A stretch of 64,000 nucleotides of DNA from JAAFIP01 sp031367325 (GCA_031367325.1 JANLPQ010000056.1:1-64000); one strand, 5' to 3'; counted from the first letter of the stretch, positions 51,524 to 60,297 are shown. Made by a program: numbers and translations. Notes: generated by a model from the letters alone, not told the origin.

Positions 51524-51562
51524 ATTAGTATTCCTTAGATTGTGTACGCTGGGGTTTGGGTA

Positions 51563-52648
51563 TTACAGCAAACCTGCCTTGATCATTTCAGACAGCACGA
51601 ACTTTGCCAGCAGCTCGTAGCCGTAAGGAGTAGGGTGAACGCCGTCGGCGTACTGGTAACGAGATACGTCGCCGGGAATGAGGGTGGTACTGTTGCAAAA
51701 TAGCGAGCCTGTAGTGCCGCAGGCTTTATCGGTCACATTAGTCAAACCATAGGGCCCGGGGTTTGTGGCCTGGGTAGTACTCTCGGTATAAGCGTCTGCC
51801 AGCACTACACCCGGTACACCTGCCAAACCTTGTTTTAGCTGGTCGTTAAAAACCGTATTCAACTGGTTTGTAAAAGCTTGCCCCGCAGCGCCTGACGCTA
51901 TGGAGTCAGGGGTTTTGCTGACGTTAGGCAGGTTCACTACCACCACGTTTTTAGCGCCCTTACCTACTACCAAAGCTTTGACGTATCCAGCCAGTTCAGC
52001 ACCAGCAGTTCCCATGGCTAGCCCTGCAGCATTGCCGGCGGTGGCTTGCGCAGCGGCTGGCGTCTGGCCAGAGCCTATCAGTGCGGCCACAGTGGCTTGG
52101 AAAACAGCAGCTTGAATGAATAAATCGTTGCCACCAGCCAGCACCGTGACTAATTCTTTGCCAGTGTAAGCACCGCCTACTTTTGCTAGGTGGGCCAACA
52201 TTTGTTCTTTAACAGGGACAGTCAGTTGACCTAAAACAGCGTTTTGACCACCTAACAATTTATTACCAGGGCCAGGCTGCAAAGTTACCCGTGAGCCGCC
52301 TTGTGCATAGCTAAAGCAATTGGCTATATTGGTTACTGGCACTGAAAAGCCTTGCGATGCTAAGCCATCTAAGCCTGTTTGGGCAGCACACGGTGCAGGC
52401 AAAGCATATGCTTTGGCGACCACAGCTGTCCAGTTCAGCGCGGTGTCGCTATTAACGGTGTACTGGCCGCCTTTTAGGGCCGCGACAGTACCTACTTTGT
52501 AAGAGCCCACATCACTCAAGCTATCGCCAAAATTCACAAAGCCGGTAAAGCTGGCTTTGGTGGTTTGGTCGCCTGCGCCGCCACCGCCACAACCCGCCAA
52601 GACTAAAGCTGCGCCCAAGGCGCTGAGTGCGTATTTCCATGTTTTCAT
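51563..52648 (-). CDS. SGNH/GDSL hydrolase lipoprotein
   Basis: The lipoprotein signal MKTWKYALSALGAALVLAGC ends at Cys20, followed by GGGGAG. The GDSL block FVNFGDSLSDVGSY carries the nucleophile Ser. LAGGNDLF is the GxND block and YADGVHPTPYGYELL holds the catalytic Asp and His. This is an esterase/lipase-type enzyme anchored to a membrane. I start at MKTWKYA rather than an ATG 11 codons upstream, because only this gives a normal lipoprotein signal. Confidence 0.9.
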   Translation of the reverse strand: MKTWKYALSALGAALVLAGCGGGGAGDQTTKASFTGFVNFGDSLSDVGSYKVGTVAALKGGQYTVNSDTALNWTAVVAKAYALPAPCAAQTGLDGLASQGFSVPVTNIANCFSYAQGGSRVTLQPGPGNKLLGGQNAVLGQLTVPVKEQMLAHLAKVGGAYTGKELVTVLAGGNDLFIQAAVFQATVAALIGSGQTPAAAQATAGNAAGLAMGTAGAELAGYVKALVVGKGAKNVVVVNLPNVSKTPDSIASGAAGQAFTNQLNTVFNDQLKQGLAGVPGVVLADAYTESTTQATNPGPYGLTNVTDKACGTTGSLFCNSTTLIPGDVSRYQYADGVHPTPYGYELLAKFVLSEMIKAGLL

Positions 52649-52824
52649 CGAGGTATCTCCAAATAATATTAAAACTGCCAAACCAGATGTGGCTCAGAAA
52701 AGAACGGTCGTACTATTCTGTAAGGGAATGTTAAGCTAAACCCCACTGCCAACGCAGCGGGTAAATACTAGGCTGGGCTAGGGCTAGGGGTCTAAGTGCA
52801 GGGTAAAAAGCTTGAGACATTTAG

Positions 52825-52870
52825 CTATTAATTAAATAGCTGCTTGAGCAGGTTCTACGGCCTGCAAGGC
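52825..52870 (+). repeat. Dispersed repeat, copy 5
   Basis: It starts CTATTAATTAAATAGCTGCT and continues GAGCAGGTTCTACGGCCTG. It is the fullest example of the CTACGGCC subtype. It lies in the 293-bp gap between dacB and the GDSL gene, where I see nothing else except AT-rich sequence. Confidence 0.85.
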
Positions 52871-52941
52871 AGATTACCCGTATAAAAATACCCTGAATTT
52901 AAATGCGATTTAAGTACAGTGATTTAGCTTGATTACATCTT

Positions 52942-54504
52942 TCATGGGGTGTCTTTAATCGTCCACTCCACCAGCTTGTCCAGCGCGCTGCGGGCGGCTG
53001 GGGCGTTGGGGTGGTTGATGATGGCGACGACGCAGTAGCGTTGGCCAGACAGGCCTGTGGCGTAGCCTGCTACGGCTACCACATCGCGCAGGGTGCCGGT
53101 TTTCAGCTGGGCGTTGCCTAGGGCGATGGATTCGGCGTTGCGGTCTTTCATGCGCTGCACGGTGCCGTCTACACCAGCCAAGCCTAGCGAGCTGGCAAAC
53201 ACGGCGGCCTGCGGGCTGGCGGCGGCGTGTTGCAGCAGCGCGGTAAGCGACGCGACGCTGGTGCGCTCTTTGCGCGACAGGCCTGAGCCATTCTCGATCA
53301 GCGGCGCGGCAACACCGGGCAGGGTTTTCTTCCACCAATTGGCCACAAAGCGTTGCGACGCCTCAAAACTGGCGCGCTTGCCTTGGGCCGACAGGGTTAA
53401 AAACACCTGCTGCGCCATGACGTTGTTAGAAAATTTGTTGATGTCGGCAATGATGTCAGCCAGCGGCAGCGATTCAGCGTTAAACAGCACTTTGGTGGTG
53501 CGCGGGCTGGCGTCTTCGCGCACGGTGCCCGTCAGTGTGCCGCCCGAGGCCAACCACATGGCCTGGATGACGCGGGCGGCGTAGGCGCGCGGCTCGCTGT
53601 AGGCCACAGGCCACACTTTTTCGCCGCAGGCGGCGCTGTAGCGGCCCGCAAAGCTGACTTTGGTGGGGGTGAAAAAGTCAGCTTTTAAATTGGCTTTCCA
53701 GTCGCCACAGTTGCCGTTGGCAAGGGGCAGCTCGGTGGGGATGTCTACGCCAGCAATGGGCGGCTCGTACTTGACCAGCACACGCTGGTTAGCCAGATCG
53801 GGGGTGAAGGTAAAGATCAGCGATTTAAAGTTGACCAGCAGGCCGTCGGGCGCGGCGTTGTAGGGGCGCAAAGGCTCGTCGTCAAAGTCGGCGGGGTTTT
53901 TGTCGGGCACATTAAAAATGCTGCGGTCCAAAATAATGTCGCCGCGAATCTCGCGGATGCCTTTGGCCTGCACTTTGGCAAACAGGGCCTGCAGGCGCTC
54001 TAGCACCAGCTTGGGGTCGCCGCTGCCCCGCACCACCAAGTTACCCTCCAGTATGTTGCCCGCTACGATGATGCCGTCAATGCCGATGCGGTTCTTCCAG
54101 GTGTAGTCAGCACCCAGCGTGTTCAGTGCGGTGTAGGTGGTGACTAGCTTCATCACCGAGGCGGGGTTTTGGCGGGCGTCTTCGCGGTGGGTTAAACGGT
54201 ATGCCGCTGGACTGGTGGGCTGTGGCGCTGCGCTGGGGTCTGCAGCCGTGGCCGAATTCGTTGCGGAAGTTGCCACCAAGCTCACAGATTTTGCGCTGCC
54301 TGCCTCTGGTGCCTGCACGGCTTGTACCATCACGCTCATGGCGTCGCGCGGCACTCCAGCGCGGGCCAGTGCGGCTAGCACGTCGGCGGGCAAAGCCCCT
54401 GCGGCCTGACTGCCCAGCGCACACAGCAGCAGGCTGCTGGCCAGCACGCTATGGCGTATGGCCACAACTGGGGTCGTCAGGGTGCGAAGCGGATAAAAAT
54501 GCAT
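52942..54504 (-). CDS. dacB: D-alanyl-D-alanine carboxypeptidase/endopeptidase (PBP4)
   Basis: This is a periplasmic class C penicillin-binding protein that trims or cuts peptidoglycan cross-links. A signal peptide (VLASSLLLCALGSQAAGA) precedes the domain. The active-site motifs are SVMKLVTTYTAL (SxxK), KFSNNVMAQ (SxN) and LKTGTLRD (KTG). The insertion domain between SxxK and SxN is typical of PBP4, and the 520-residue length fits. A promoterless-looking repeat copy lies downstream. Confidence 0.94.
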   Translation of the reverse strand: MHFYPLRTLTTPVVAIRHSVLASSLLLCALGSQAAGALPADVLAALARAGVPRDAMSVMVQAVQAPEAGSAKSVSLVATSATNSATAADPSAAPQPTSPAAYRLTHREDARQNPASVMKLVTTYTALNTLGADYTWKNRIGIDGIIVAGNILEGNLVVRGSGDPKLVLERLQALFAKVQAKGIREIRGDIILDRSIFNVPDKNPADFDDEPLRPYNAAPDGLLVNFKSLIFTFTPDLANQRVLVKYEPPIAGVDIPTELPLANGNCGDWKANLKADFFTPTKVSFAGRYSAACGEKVWPVAYSEPRAYAARVIQAMWLASGGTLTGTVREDASPRTTKVLFNAESLPLADIIADINKFSNNVMAQQVFLTLSAQGKRASFEASQRFVANWWKKTLPGVAAPLIENGSGLSRKERTSVASLTALLQHAAASPQAAVFASSLGLAGVDGTVQRMKDRNAESIALGNAQLKTGTLRDVVAVAGYATGLSGQRYCVVAIINHPNAPAARSALDKLVEWTIKDTP

Positions 54505-54617
54505 AGCCCGATTATCACTGCCAACTGGTGGCGTGCCAGGCTACTTTGCTGGTTGCGCCGCACTGTTTATATTGCGCATGAAATTCTAGTTTTCAAATTT
54601 AACGCTACGATCAACCC

Positions 54618-55043
54618 ATGACCATCTGGACACAACCCATCAGCACCGACCTGCTTAACCGCCTGCACGACAAAACGGCCGTGGCGCACCTAGGCATTGA
54701 ATTTACCGAAGTGGGCGACGATTTCATCACCGCCCGTATTGCGGTGAATGAGCACACCCGCCAGCCATTTGGCCTGCTGCACGGCGGTGTTAGCGTGGTG
54801 CTGGCCGAAACCTTGGGCTCGTGTGGCGCTAACTATTGCTGCCCGCCCGGTTACCGCGCCGTGGGCTTGGACATCAACGCCAACCACCTGCGCGGCGCCA
54901 CCAGCGGCTACGTCACGGGCACTACACGGCCTGTGCACATTGGGCGCACGACACAGGTATGGCAGATTGACCTGTTCAACGATGCCGGGCAAATGACTTG
55001 CGCTAGCCGCATCACTATGGCGGTGCTGGCTATCAAGAGCTAG
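54618..55043 (+). CDS. Hotdog-fold thioesterase (PaaI/MenI-like)
   Basis: The 141-residue hotdog protein has FGLLHGGVSVVLAETLGSCG, with the HGG and acidic residue that form the thioesterase active site, and DINANHLRGATSGYVTGT. Such enzymes hydrolyse aromatic or 1,4-dihydroxynaphthoyl-type CoA esters; the exact substrate is open. It stands alone, divergent from dacB. Confidence 0.88.
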   Translation: MTIWTQPISTDLLNRLHDKTAVAHLGIEFTEVGDDFITARIAVNEHTRQPFGLLHGGVSVVLAETLGSCGANYCCPPGYRAVGLDINANHLRGATSGYVTGTTRPVHIGRTTQVWQIDLFNDAGQMTCASRITMAVLAIKS

Positions 55044-55046
55044 ACG

Positions 55047-55099
55047 CTATTAATTAAATAGCTGCTTGAGCAGGTTTTACTTGGGTTACAGGCCTAAAA
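55047..55099 (+). repeat. Dispersed repeat, copy 6
   Basis: It starts CTATTAATTAAATAGCTGCT three bases after the thioesterase stop, continues GAGCAGGTTTTACTTGGG and ends GGCCTAAAA. It is closest to the 25150 copy. Confidence 0.85.
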
Positions 55100-55132
55100 G
55101 CATACAAATTGATGCCCGCAGCGACTGTTTTA

Positions 55133-55567
55133 CTATCTGCGTACCGTCCGATAGCTGCAATTGTCTTTAGTGCAGTGGGCATACAAACTTAGCGCATGGT
55201 CGGCAATGGCAAAGCCTTTGGTTTTGGCTACTAAGTGCTGGCGCGCTTCAATCTCAGCGTCATAAAACTCTTCTACCCGGCCGCAGTCCAGGCACACCAA
55301 ATGGTCGTGGTGCTGCCCTTCGTTCAGCTCGTACATTGCCTTGCCTTGCTCAAAATGGTTGCGGCTCAAAATACCGGCTTGCTCAAACTGGGTGAGCACG
55401 CGGTACACCGTAGCTAGGCCAATGTCGGTGCGCTCTTGTAACAGGATACGAAACACGTCCTCGGCTGTCATGTGCCGCTGCGCGCTGGTTTGAAAAATCT
55501 CCATAATCTTCAGGCGCGGCAAAGTGGCTTTAAGTCCGGTGCTTTTAAGTTCATCAATATTAGACAT
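55133..55567 (-). CDS. fur: Ferric uptake regulator
   Basis: Fur represses iron-uptake genes when loaded with ferrous iron. The 144-residue protein has the winged helix (MTAEDVFRILLQERTDIGLA, then TVYRVLTQFEQAGI), the metal-binding HHDHLVCLDCGRVEEF and a C-terminal C-x4-C (HCTKDNC) for structural zinc. It is divergent from bamE, the usual betaproteobacterial arrangement. Confidence 0.97.
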   Translation of the reverse strand: MSNIDELKSTGLKATLPRLKIMEIFQTSAQRHMTAEDVFRILLQERTDIGLATVYRVLTQFEQAGILSRNHFEQGKAMYELNEGQHHDHLVCLDCGRVEEFYDAEIEARQHLVAKTKGFAIADHALSLYAHCTKDNCSYRTVRR

Positions 55568-55684
55568 AGATCGCCTTCAATGGTCATCGTGCAGCGCACG
55601 CTACAATGGATTTATCATAACCTCCTACGCTGGGCGCAGCAGCCCGGCATGCTTGCCATGTCAGTGTTTTCTTCTCGATCGCCA

Positions 55685-56251
55685 ATGACCCAGAATGTGT
55701 CGACAAGTGCGCTGCGGCGTGTACCGTGCAGCGCGTTGGCCACTGCCGTGCTGGGTGCGCTTAGTGCTTGCGGCAGCTTCAACAGCGCCAGCAACGGCTT
55801 GGCGACTGCCATCACCCCCTACAAAGTCGAGGTAGTGCAAGGCAACTTTGTGTCCAAAGAGCAAGTGGATGCCTTGCGCCCCGGTATGGCGCGTGCGCGG
55901 GTGCGTGACATTTTGGGCTCGCCCTTAGTCACTAGCGCCTTTCGCGAAGACCGCTGGGACTATGTTTTTACCATTCGCCGTCAGGGGATAGAGTCGCAAA
56001 GCCGCAAGCTGGCTGTGTACTTTAAAGGTGACGAGTTTGACAAAGCCGAAGGTGACGAGATGCCGTCGGAGGCCGACTTTGTGGCCACGCTAGACAATAA
56101 GCGCGCGCTGGGCAAAGTGCCTAATTTAGAAGCCAACGAAGCCCAGCTAGAAAAATCAAAAAGCAACGCTCCTAGCAGCCCACCTGACACTGCCAACACA
56201 CTGCCTGCCGCCCCCACCAGCTACCCGCCGCTAGAGCCTGCGGCACGCTAA
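55685..56251 (+). CDS. bamE: Outer membrane assembly lipoprotein BamE
   Basis: BamE is a small lipoprotein of the BAM complex that inserts outer-membrane beta-barrels. The start MTQNVSTSALRRVP gives a lipoprotein signal with lipobox LSAC (Cys29). The SmpA/OmlA domain follows (LRPGMARARVRDILGSPLVT, DRWDYVFTIRRQG). The open frame extends far upstream through the fur promoter region, but this start is the natural one; ATG 55649 is an alternative. The Ser/Pro-rich tail after residue 150 is not conserved. dapB follows 19 bp later. Confidence 0.88.
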   Translation: MTQNVSTSALRRVPCSALATAVLGALSACGSFNSASNGLATAITPYKVEVVQGNFVSKEQVDALRPGMARARVRDILGSPLVTSAFREDRWDYVFTIRRQGIESQSRKLAVYFKGDEFDKAEGDEMPSEADFVATLDNKRALGKVPNLEANEAQLEKSKSNAPSSPPDTANTLPAAPTSYPPLEPAAR

Positions 56252-56270
56252 GCAGACCGCGCACCACACT

Positions 56271-57074
56271 ATGCAACACGCCATTTGTATTGCCGGGGCC
56301 AGTGGCCGCATGGGCCGCATGCTGATCGAAGCCGTGCACCAAGCCGACGACTGCACCGTATCGGGCGCGCTGGATGTGCCGGGCAGCGCTGGCATTGGGC
56401 TAGATGCCAGTGGATTTTTAGGCCACGCCAGCGGCATCACCATCACGTCGAACACCGCCTTTGGGTTGAAAGGCAGCCAAGCGCTGATCGACTTTACCCG
56501 CCCCGAGGGCACCATGGCGCACCTAGCACTGTGCCGCGAGATGGGTGTCAACATGGTGATTGGCACCACGGGTTTTAGCGACGCGCAAAAGGCCGAGATT
56601 CAATCGGCCAGCCAAGACATAGCCATCATGCTAGCGCCCAATATGAGCGTGGGCGTTAACGTCACGCTCAAGCTGCTGGAAATGGCCGCCAAAGCCATGA
56701 GCGAGGGTTACGACATTGAAGTGATCGAGGCGCACCACCGCCACAAGGTAGACGCCCCCAGCGGCACCGCGCTCAAAATGGGCGAGGTGATGGCCCACGC
56801 CATGGGCCGCGATTTAAAGCAATGCGCCGTCTACACCCGCCAGGGCCACACCGGCGAGCGTGACCCGTCTAGCATTGGCTTTGCCACCATTCGCGGTGGC
56901 GACATTGTGGGCGACCACACCGTGCTGTTTGCAGGTATTGGCGAGCGCATTGAAATTACCCACAAATCGTCCAGCCGCAGCACCTACGCGCAGGGCGCGT
57001 TGCGTGCCGTGCGCTTTGTAGCGGGGCGCAAGAGCGGGTTGTTTGACATGTTTGACGTGCTCAATCTACGCTAA
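56271..57074 (+). CDS. dapB: 4-hydroxy-tetrahydrodipicolinate reductase
   Basis: DapB carries out the second committed step to diaminopimelate and lysine, using NAD(P)H. The N-terminal Rossmann motif is IAGASGRMGRMLIEAV; EAHHRHKVDAPSGTALKMGE (about residues 155-174) contains the catalytic His/Lys and substrate-binding residues. At 267 residues it is normal. It is probably co-transcribed with bamE. Confidence 0.97.
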   Translation: MQHAICIAGASGRMGRMLIEAVHQADDCTVSGALDVPGSAGIGLDASGFLGHASGITITSNTAFGLKGSQALIDFTRPEGTMAHLALCREMGVNMVIGTTGFSDAQKAEIQSASQDIAIMLAPNMSVGVNVTLKLLEMAAKAMSEGYDIEVIEAHHRHKVDAPSGTALKMGEVMAHAMGRDLKQCAVYTRQGHTGERDPSSIGFATIRGGDIVGDHTVLFAGIGERIEITHKSSSRSTYAQGALRAVRFVAGRKSGLFDMFDVLNLR

Positions 57075-57121
57075 TGTTCTGCGCTAATTTATTGGCTTAA
57101 TTTTTACCACTATTTCACACC

Positions 57122-57784
57122 ATGAGTGCATTCCAATTTATCTCGCAAGGCGACGCTATCAGTAAATTTGTTGCGCTGCTGCTGCTGGCTATGTCGGTGG
57201 CCAGCTGGGTGGTGATTGTGTGGAAAGCCTGGATGATCAAACGTGCCGTGCCCGATGTGGCGCGCAGCATTGCCGCGTTTTGGCAAGCGCCTGATTTAGC
57301 GCAAGCGCAAGCCACGGTAGCCAGCCTAGACCGCGAAGGCTTGGTGCTACCGCTCATAGAAGCCAGCCATGCGCGCGCCGCCGGCACGCTGGCCACTGTA
57401 GGCGACAAAGCCCAGCAGCTCACCCGCGTGCTGCGCGATGCCTTGCACGCTGTGCTGCTGAAGTTGCAATTTGGCCAAGTGCTGCTGGCCACCGTCGGCT
57501 CCACCGCGCCGTTCGTGGGGCTGCTGGGTACAGTGTGGGGCATCTACCATGCGCTTATTGGCATCAGCGGCGCAGGCCAATTGACCATTGACAAAGTAGC
57601 TGGCCCCGTAGGCGAGGCGCTGATTATGACGGCCGCAGGCTTGGCCGTGGCCATCCCTGCCGTGCTAGCGTACAACCTGTTTGGTCGCTATGTAGGCCGT
57701 ATCGAAGCTGACCTAGAAGGCTTTGCACGAGACCTGCGTGAACTGATCGCGCACCACGCCCCCAAGTCCTCCGTATCGGAATAA
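57122..57784 (+). CDS. exbB: MotA/TolQ/ExbB proton channel family protein
   Basis: The 220-residue inner-membrane protein has three helices: near residues 14-36, then a pair in LATVGSTAPFVGLLGTVWGI and EALIMTAAGLAVAIPAVLAY. These are the proton-channel signature of ExbB/TolQ. With ExbD next to it, it would power a TonB-type or related envelope machine. No tonB gene follows in the window, so the ExbB label is preferred over TolQ only because of the simple two-gene context. Confidence 0.88.
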   Translation: MSAFQFISQGDAISKFVALLLLAMSVASWVVIVWKAWMIKRAVPDVARSIAAFWQAPDLAQAQATVASLDREGLVLPLIEASHARAAGTLATVGDKAQQLTRVLRDALHAVLLKLQFGQVLLATVGSTAPFVGLLGTVWGIYHALIGISGAGQLTIDKVAGPVGEALIMTAAGLAVAIPAVLAYNLFGRYVGRIEADLEGFARDLRELIAHHAPKSSVSE

Positions 57785-57787
57785 AAG

Positions 57788-58225
57788 ATGTCATTTGGCC
57801 GCCTAGAACGCACAAAAAGCGCCCAGCCCATGAGCGAGATCAACGTCACGCCGCTGGTGGATGTGATGATGGTGCTGCTGGTGATTTTTATCATCACCGC
57901 ACCACTATTGGCCAGCAGCATCAAGCTAGATTTGCCCAAGACCGAAGCCGCCAAACCCAACGACGCCCCCAAGTTTGTTACCGTAGTGGTCGACAAAGCC
58001 GCGCAAGTTTTTTTAAACGACAAACCCATTGAACTGCCCGCGCTGGCTGAATCATTGCAGCAGTCCGCCAAAGCCAACCCCGACACCGAAGTGCAACTGC
58101 GCGCCGATGCTACTGTGCCCTATGGCAAAGTGGTCGAGGTGATGGGCATTGCACAAAAAGCAGGCTTAAATCGTATAGGTTTTGTCGCTGACAAGCCTGC
58201 CACTGGAACACCCAGCACCCCCTGA
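57788..58225 (+). CDS. exbD: Biopolymer transport protein ExbD/TolR
   Basis: The 145-residue protein has one N-terminal membrane helix (VTPLVDVMMVLLVIFIITAP) preceded by MSEIN. The channel Asp is in the conserved LVDVMMVLL. A periplasmic ExbD/TolR domain ends ...GLNRIGFVADK. It begins three bases after exbB and forms its partner. Confidence 0.92.
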   Translation: MSFGRLERTKSAQPMSEINVTPLVDVMMVLLVIFIITAPLLASSIKLDLPKTEAAKPNDAPKFVTVVVDKAAQVFLNDKPIELPALAESLQQSAKANPDTEVQLRADATVPYGKVVEVMGIAQKAGLNRIGFVADKPATGTPSTP

Positions 58226-58231
58226 ATAAAT

Positions 58232-58252
58232 TGGGCTTCGCGCCGAAGCCCA
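58232..58252. terminator. Hairpin after exbD
   Basis: TGGGCTTCG (58232-58240) pairs with 58244-58252 around CGC. It is a stable stem but lacks a T-run, so the terminator call is tentative. Confidence 0.4.
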
Positions 58253-58274
58253 GGCCCCAACCCTCATTAGCAAA

Positions 58275-58299
58275 GATATACAATACTGTGGTGTATATC
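58275..58299. promoter_or_regulatory. Operator/promoter of the toxin-antitoxin pair
   Basis: GATATACA (58275-58282) and TGTATATC (58292-58299) form an 8-bp inverted repeat with a 9-nt spacer. The left arm overlaps a -10-like TACAAT (58279-58284). Binding of the antitoxin here would block transcription, as is usual for autoregulated toxin-antitoxin operons. Confidence 0.6.
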
Positions 58300-58313
58300 A
58301 ATGGAGTATTCAA

Positions 58314-58556
58314 ATGCAAGTAGCTAAGTGGGGCAACAGTTTGGGTGTTCGCCTGCCCATGGCACTAGTGCAAAAGCTGGGCATCTCCGAGGGCGACGAG
58401 TTGGTGGTGCTGCCCGCTGCGCGCCGCGCAGGAGCGCCTGTGGTGCAGATCAGCCGCCAGCCTAGCAAACTAGAGCGCTTGCACGCCATGCGCCGCTACC
58501 GCGCTGCTATGCCTGCCGGTTTTAAATTTGACCGTGAAGAAGCCAACGCGCGCTGA
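58314..58556 (+). CDS. AbrB/MazE-family antitoxin (VapB-like)
   Basis: The 80-residue protein has the swapped-hairpin AbrB/SpoVT DNA-binding domain: VAKWGNSLGVRLPMALVQKL then GISEGDELVVL. The C-terminal part, rich in Arg and ending FDREEANAR, is probably the toxin-binding tail. A GGAG site eight bases upstream supports the ATG. The stop overlaps the toxin start by one base (TGATG). Confidence 0.88.
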   Translation: MQVAKWGNSLGVRLPMALVQKLGISEGDELVVLPAARRAGAPVVQISRQPSKLERLHAMRRYRAAMPAGFKFDREEANAR

Positions 58557-58969
58557 TGAAAATATTTCTTGACACCAATGTGCTGATTTATTGGCTTGAC
58601 CTAAGCCCGCGCGCGGATGTGGTTGAACAGCTGTTAGCGCAAGATGCCGTCATTAGCGTGCAAGTACTCAACGAGTTTGCCAACGTGCTGCGCAAAAAGC
58701 GCAACATGCCCTTTGCAGCCATTAATGAACTGGTAGAGACTTTATTGCAAACCTGCGATGTGGGTGACCTGACCGTGCGTGTGCACCAAGGCGCGCTAGA
58801 GCTGGCGGCGCGCTATAAACTCAGCATTTACGATGCTAATATTTTGGCTGCTGCTGCAGAAATGGGTTGCGCTACCGTGTATTCAGAAGACATGCAACAC
58901 GGCATGAGCATCAAGCACCCTAAATCAATTGGCAGTGGCTCACTGTCTATTAAAAACCCGTTTATTTAA
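58556..58969 (+). CDS. PIN-domain toxin (VapC-like ribonuclease)
   Basis: The 137-residue protein begins MKIFLDTNVLIYWLD, with the first PIN-domain Asp. Conserved acidic residues follow in LNEFANVL and YDANILAAA, and CATVYSEDMQHG holds the last one. All four expected metal ligands can be found, so it is probably an active, magnesium-dependent RNase. It is coupled to the antitoxin gene. Confidence 0.9.
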   Translation: MKIFLDTNVLIYWLDLSPRADVVEQLLAQDAVISVQVLNEFANVLRKKRNMPFAAINELVETLLQTCDVGDLTVRVHQGALELAARYKLSIYDANILAAAAEMGCATVYSEDMQHGMSIKHPKSIGSGSLSIKNPFI

Positions 58970-59440
58970 TTTTTCAGTTTTAGTTTTTAAGCTAAATCTA
59001 TTTCCGATGTCGATAGCGCGGCCTGCGCTGCAATCACCGGACTTGCAACTGATGCAATCTTGAGATTGATTTTGGCAGCCTGTGCTTGATCCGAGCCGGT
59101 GGCTGGTCCGACCATGATGATCTCTACTAGGAGCGTAGAGACTATATTCTTTGCTAGTTTGTTTGGAATAAAAATCAAGCGTAGTCCGCACGGCTAAAAT
59201 TTATGTTTTGGTGTACGACTGTGTCTGGCTATGAGTGGTGCCAAACCGTCTTTAAAAATAGCTGTCAAGTGGTGTCTGTGCGGCACAGCAATGTAGTTGC
59301 AGGTAGCCACTTTGGCCTCTCGTGGCTGTGTAAAGGTAATTCGTTTGAATCTGACACACTTGACACTTTACACCGCACGCAACGTAAGTTGCAATACGTT
59401 ACAGATAATATTTTCTGCAAAACCCTCTGGAGCAATTAAG
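58970..59440. other. 471-bp region without a clear gene
   Basis: A 63-codon minus-strand frame (58987-59178, TTG start) is the only candidate and has no recognisable domain, so I do not call it. The right part contains the TTGACAC regulatory module (59351-59405) of the next lipoprotein gene. Confidence 0.55.
59351..59405 (+). promoter_or_regulatory. TTGACAC module, copy A
   Basis: CTGACAC (59351) and TTGACAC (59360) are direct repeats with a 9-bp period. The second continues TTGACACTTTAC, and CAATACGTTACAGA follows starting 32 bp after that TTGACAC. The same two blocks at the same 32-bp offset precede the lipoprotein gene at 62326. Confidence 0.7.
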
Positions 59441-60040
59441 GTGAGTAAGTTGAAAATTATTTTTAATGTGGTGTTGGTACTTGCATTGACAGCGTGTGGC
59501 GGTGGTGGAAGCGATGTTGACCCAACTTCGTTGGCAGTGTCTGGCGGTGGTTCAGTTACAGCGCCTGTAAGCCCACCCACCGAAACAACCACTTCATCCA
59601 CTACTAGCGGCTACACTAAAGCAACGCTTAACGGCGTTTATAGCCGCTGTCCAATAAAACAAGTTCTCGCCGCTACAAGTGATGCATGGTGGACCTGCAT
59701 TGCAGGATTGGAGTTTGTTGGTTTGACCGCATTTGGTGGTAAAGCTTGCTCATTGATTGTGCGCAGCGACGGTGCGTTTGAATACACCAGCAATGGCGTT
59801 AAAAGAACAACACCGACAGCTAGTAACAATCTTGCAACGGCAGCGAGTACATACCAGCACGCAATCATTGGTACCGCTGGATATCACAACTTTCGTGCGT
59901 CATCAAACTTTGTTAACCAAGCGCTTATACAGTCAGGCATAAGCGTGCTGGCAGTAGAGGTTGTATTGAGCCAGGTGCCTGATCTTGTGTCTTTTGAGGT
60001 AAGTTATCAGGGAGAATCTTGCAGCTTGAATATTCAATAA
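59441..60040 (+). CDS. Lipoprotein of unknown function
   Basis: The start is GTG with GGAG eight bases upstream. The signal MSKLKIIFNVVLVLALTAC ends at Cys19 and is followed by GGGGSD. The 199-residue protein has a Ser/Thr-rich linker (TETTTSSTTSG) and two Cys pairs in the folded part (YSRCPIKQ, WWTCIAGLE, GKACSLIV, GESCSLNI) that may form disulfides. I do not recognise a family. Upstream is regulatory module A. Confidence 0.75.
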   Translation: MSKLKIIFNVVLVLALTACGGGGSDVDPTSLAVSGGGSVTAPVSPPTETTTSSTTSGYTKATLNGVYSRCPIKQVLAATSDAWWTCIAGLEFVGLTAFGGKACSLIVRSDGAFEYTSNGVKRTTPTASNNLATAASTYQHAIIGTAGYHNFRASSNFVNQALIQSGISVLAVEVVLSQVPDLVSFEVSYQGESCSLNIQ

Positions 60041-60064
60041 CCGCAGGTTAGGAGTCTGGGCGGT

Positions 60065-60222
60065 AAAAGGATGGTTAATCACCTCAAGCACTCTCAAGCC
60101 GTCTCGGTGATGCTTGGTGATTGCAATAGCGTCCGCGTAAGTGGAAATAGGAGCATTTAATACCCTATCAGAACTTCAAATATGCCTTCACACACCTTTT
60201 TTTCTTCTTAAACCATCCTTTT
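60065..60222. repeat. 158-bp segment with 12-bp terminal inverted repeats
   Basis: AAAAGGATGGTT (60065-60076) is the exact reverse complement of 60211-60222. The interior has no gene. No target-site duplication is visible at the ends, so a miniature transposable element is only one possibility. The 301-bp gap between the two lipoprotein genes also holds module B. Confidence 0.45.
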
Positions 60223-60258
60223 CATAGAATTCTAGATAAAAAGAAATAAGCTTTAAAT

Positions 60259-60297
60259 TTGACACAATTGACACAGTTGAGAACTATTAAATATAGT
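60259..60297 (+). promoter_or_regulatory. TTGACAC module, copy B
   Basis: TTGACACAATTGACAC (60259-60274) is followed in phase by TTGAGAA (60277), three units with a 9-bp period. The second TTGACA (60268) is 18 bp from TATAGT (60292), a good sigma70 promoter. AACTAT-TAAAT-ATAGTT (60282-60298) is a small inverted repeat over the -10. Confidence 0.65.

Noticed and set aside
58987..59178. 63-codon minus-strand ORF
   Set aside because: TTG start without ribosome-binding site, no domain, and an ordinary length for chance in this composition.
59297..59440. Upstream extension of the 59441 lipoprotein gene to a TTG/ATG-like start
   Set aside because: It would put 48 residues before the signal peptide and run through the TTGACAC module; GTG 59441 has a good ribosome-binding site.
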